From assembly GCA_040403495.1 (NCBI GenBank), contig JBBAKM010000014.1, positions 1 to 64,000 of the forward strand: DNA of 64,000 bases. The letters run 5' to 3'. The DNA is from JABMMZ01 sp040403495 (lineage in GTDB: Bacteria; Bacteroidota; Bacteroidia; NS11-12g; UBA955). Position numbers and translations under genes: made by a program. Positions 62,162 through 64,000 of this stretch are shown piece by piece. The notes below the pieces were generated by a model. The model saw only the letters and a program-made list of their open reading frames with translations, was not told where the DNA came from and made no database searches. How positions within the stretch are numbered: the stretch's first letter is position 1; each line of letters starts with the position of its first letter.

Positions 62162-63004
62162 ATGCATTTATATACGATTGATACAGGCTTTTTTAAATTA
62201 GACGGAGGTGCCATGTTTGGGGTGGTACCTAAAAGTATTTGGCAAAAATTAAATCCTGCTGATGAAAATAATATGTGCAATTGGGCAATGCGTTGCCTGT
62301 TGATAGAAGATGGCAACCGTTTAATACTTATTGACAATGGTATTGGAAATAAACAATCTGATAAATTCTTTGGGTTTTATTATTTAAATGGTGATGCCAC
62401 CTTGGATTTGTCTTTGGCTAAACTTGGATTTCACCGCGATGATATTACCGATGTGGTGCTCTCTCATTTGCATTTCGACCATTGTGGCGGAAGTGTAATT
62501 TGGAACAGTGATAGAACCAAATATCAAACTGCTTTTAAAAATGCTAAATATTGGAGTAACGAAGAACATTGGCAACATGCTTTGGACAGTAATCCACGTG
62601 AAAAGGCAAGTTTCTTAACCGAAAATATTATGCCTATTCAAGAAAGTGGTCAATTGTTTTTTGTTGAAAATGGGAATGAAGTGGCAGATTTTATGACATT
62701 GCCCAAAGTGTATGGTCACACCGAAGCCATGATGCTGCCACATATCAATTACAAAGGTCAAACCATTGTGTTTTGTGCCGATTTAATTCCTTCTTTGGGT
62801 CACTTACCTGTCAATTATGTAATGGCTTATGACATTAAACCTCTAGAAAGTATGCGCGACAGACAATCCTTTTTGGAGCAAGCTATAAAAAATGATTTTA
62901 TTTTGTTTTTTGAACACGACCCTATCAACGAATGTTGCACCGTCACCAAAAATGAGAGAGGTCAATTTGTGCCTGAAAGGATTTTTAAGTTAGCGGATTT
63001 ATAA
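62162..63004 (+). CDS. MBL-fold metallo-hydrolase
   Basis: 280 aa. The metal-binding motif HLHFDHCGG (HxHxDH) is at about residue 98, followed by GHTEAM and CADLIPSLGHLP, as in the N-acyl homoserine lactonase-like/YtnP subgroup. FEHDP near the C-terminus supplies the last His. No signal peptide. The substrate is not identifiable from sequence. Possibly cotranscribed with the glycosyltransferase gene. Confidence 0.88.
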   Translation: MHLYTIDTGFFKLDGGAMFGVVPKSIWQKLNPADENNMCNWAMRCLLIEDGNRLILIDNGIGNKQSDKFFGFYYLNGDATLDLSLAKLGFHRDDITDVVLSHLHFDHCGGSVIWNSDRTKYQTAFKNAKYWSNEEHWQHALDSNPREKASFLTENIMPIQESGQLFFVENGNEVADFMTLPKVYGHTEAMMLPHINYKGQTIVFCADLIPSLGHLPVNYVMAYDIKPLESMRDRQSFLEQAIKNDFILFFEHDPINECCTVTKNERGQFVPERIFKLADL

Positions 63005-63033
63005 ACTCTTCTTAACGCTTACTTCATTTGCTT

Positions 63034-63636
63034 TTAATGGATTCTGTCTCCGCGAAGTTCCATAGATTTCATTATGTCTGCTTCTGCCACTAAATATTCA
63101 TTCCAACGGTTCATGACATAATCTGCAGGTAATATACTTTTGGCCAAGTTCAGAAAAGTGTGGTAATGCCCCGCTTCACTTTCCATAAACTCTCTGTAAA
63201 AAACCTTAAGATCTTCGTCTTGAATATGCAAACTTAGTAATCTGAAACGCTCGCAACTTCTGGCTTCTATCATGGCACTGATAAGTAGTTTTTCCACTGC
63301 AACTTGGTCGGGTTTTAATCCGCGTTTTTCTATCGCAAATAATTTATTTACATAGTCGTCTTTGCGAGGCATTTCGAATGGTAAATCTCTTTTTTTGAGT
63401 TCTTTAAGGACTCTTCGGAAATGTCCCCACTCTTCAGCTACAATGGGAGTAACCTCTTCAACTATTTGTGGGTAATGGGCATATTTTACAATCAATGAAA
63501 TGCCAGTTGTGGCCGCTTTTTGTTCACACCAAGCGTGGTCACTTAAAATAAATCCAATATTCATTTCGGCGATATTAACCCATCTAGGGTCGGTAGCCAT
63601 AATAAGTCCTAACTTGGTTTTTTGATGTTCTTGCAT
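63034..63636 (-). CDS. miaE: tRNA-(ms2io6A)-hydroxylase-like di-iron protein
   Basis: 200-aa ferritin-fold protein of the MiaE family, which hydroxylates the isopentenyl group of ms2i6A37 in tRNA. LGLIMATDPRWVNIAEMN, SDHAWCEQKAATTGISLIV, EEWGHFRRVL, EARSCERFRLL and ESEAGHYHTFLNLA contain the expected Glu/His di-iron ligands. Full length. It converges on the MBL-fold gene. The hydroxylated tRNA product requires MiaA and MiaB, which are not in the window. Confidence 0.9.
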   Translation of the reverse strand: MQEHQKTKLGLIMATDPRWVNIAEMNIGFILSDHAWCEQKAATTGISLIVKYAHYPQIVEEVTPIVAEEWGHFRRVLKELKKRDLPFEMPRKDDYVNKLFAIEKRGLKPDQVAVEKLLISAMIEARSCERFRLLSLHIQDEDLKVFYREFMESEAGHYHTFLNLAKSILPADYVMNRWNEYLVAEADIMKSMELRGDRIH

Positions 63637-63709
63637 TTTTTAAATGGAGTGATATTGGAAATTCAAATCTTTAAAAATTAATCACAATAATAACTGTTTA
63701 TCGATTTTT

Positions 63710-64000
63710 TTAATCAATTTCATGATAATTGAGGTCTTTGCTAAAGGTCTCTTTCATTAGATACAATGAGGCAAGTGCTATAAGCATACAAACACTTCCT
63801 ACAATGATTGCTGCGTTTTGAGCACCCATACTGTCGCTTAATATTTTGAATGAAACAGTAATGGGAACAACGCTAAACCTAACAAAATTAGGGACTGTAT
63901 TAGTCACCGTACTTCTGATATTTGTGCCAAAATTCTCGGAGGCCACTTGAACAAACAATGCCCAATAACCTGTGCCAATTCCTAATAATAAACAACTTAT
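63710..64000 (-). CDS. MFS transporter, C-terminal part (cut by the window edge)
   Basis: The minus-strand frame is open from the window end (first readable residues ISCLLLGIGTGYWA) through two helices to a stop at 63710. GTGYWALFVQVASENFGTNIRSTVTN, followed by a helix and the final helix (AAIIVGSVCMLIALASLYLM), is the last part of a major-facilitator permease. The substrate is unknown. Confidence 0.7.
   Translation of the reverse strand: MSCLLLGIGTGYWALFVQVASENFGTNIRSTVTNTVPNFVRFSVVPITVSFKILSDSMGAQNAAIIVGSVCMLIALASLYLMKETFSKDLNYHEID

Overview
The window comes from a Bacteroidota bacterium (AT-rich, roughly one third G+C). Order and genus cannot be fixed from the sequence alone. The lineage evidence is: (i) secreted proteins ending in type IX secretion (T9SS) C-terminal sorting domains; (ii) a short primary sigma factor of the Bacteroidota type; (iii) the matching promoter -7 element TAnnTTTG in front of at least a dozen genes; (iv) a TonB-dependent receptor paired with a DUF4249 lipoprotein, an S46 dipeptidyl-peptidase, a Lacal_2735-family micro-protein and a crtZ-crtI-crtB carotenoid cluster. 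Most of the window is ordinary chromosome. No phage, integrase, transposase, CRISPR array, tRNA or rRNA gene was seen.

Layout. 1-6.3 kb: periplasmic S46 dipeptidyl-peptidase, RNase P RNA, a SAM methyltransferase, an M61 peptidase and a di-heme cytochrome c peroxidase. 6.3-7.4 kb: a small accessory island with a toxin-antitoxin module. Its toxin carries an in-frame stop, and the island is flanked by a 28-bp exact repeat of the 5' end of the next gene. 7.4-10.8 kb: a Nif3/DUF34 protein, a C4 zinc-ribbon coiled-coil protein and a TPR protein. 10.8-16.7 kb: an AT-rich block of surface proteins (coiled-coil-tailed surface protein, lipoprotein, T9SS cargo, outer-membrane protein). 16.8-25 kb: SlyD-like isomerase, lnt, rsmI, a small membrane protein, DUF4249 lipoprotein with its TonB receptor, and glycyl-tRNA synthetase. 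25-31.5 kb: gcvT, a Lacal_2735 micro-protein, 2-oxoacid:ferredoxin oxidoreductase (korAB) and a PNGase F-like T9SS protein. 31.5-38 kb: rmuC, the carotenoid operon and dnaB. 38-43.5 kb: three small envelope proteins, clpC and a beta-barrel protein. 43.5-44.2 kb: a dense cluster of palindromic repeats. 44.2-50 kb: a polytopic membrane protein, the primary sigma factor and a second large T9SS cargo protein paralogous to the one at 13-16 kb. 50-57.3 kb: superoxide dismutase, a PAS histidine kinase with its response regulator, a PAP2-like membrane protein, a homocysteine methyltransferase domain protein and dihydrolipoyl dehydrogenase. 57.3-64 kb: two envelope-type orphans, a DUF4143 ATPase, a glycosyltransferase, an MBL-fold hydrolase, a MiaE-type hydroxylase and the end of an MFS transporter.

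Together the genes describe an aerobic or microaerobic, pigmented, protein- and glycoprotein-degrading heterotroph. Exported peptidases and a deglycosylase feed peptides inward, ferredoxin-linked 2-oxoacid oxidation and the glycine cleavage system handle the carbon, and cytochrome c peroxidase, SOD and carotenoids deal with oxidants.

No complete, clearly new multi-gene system was found. The best leads are the scarred toxin-antitoxin island, the tandemly duplicated palindrome cluster, the paralogous T9SS cargo family, the PNGase F-like protein with an altered active-site position, and a transcription terminator lying inside a signal-peptide coding region.
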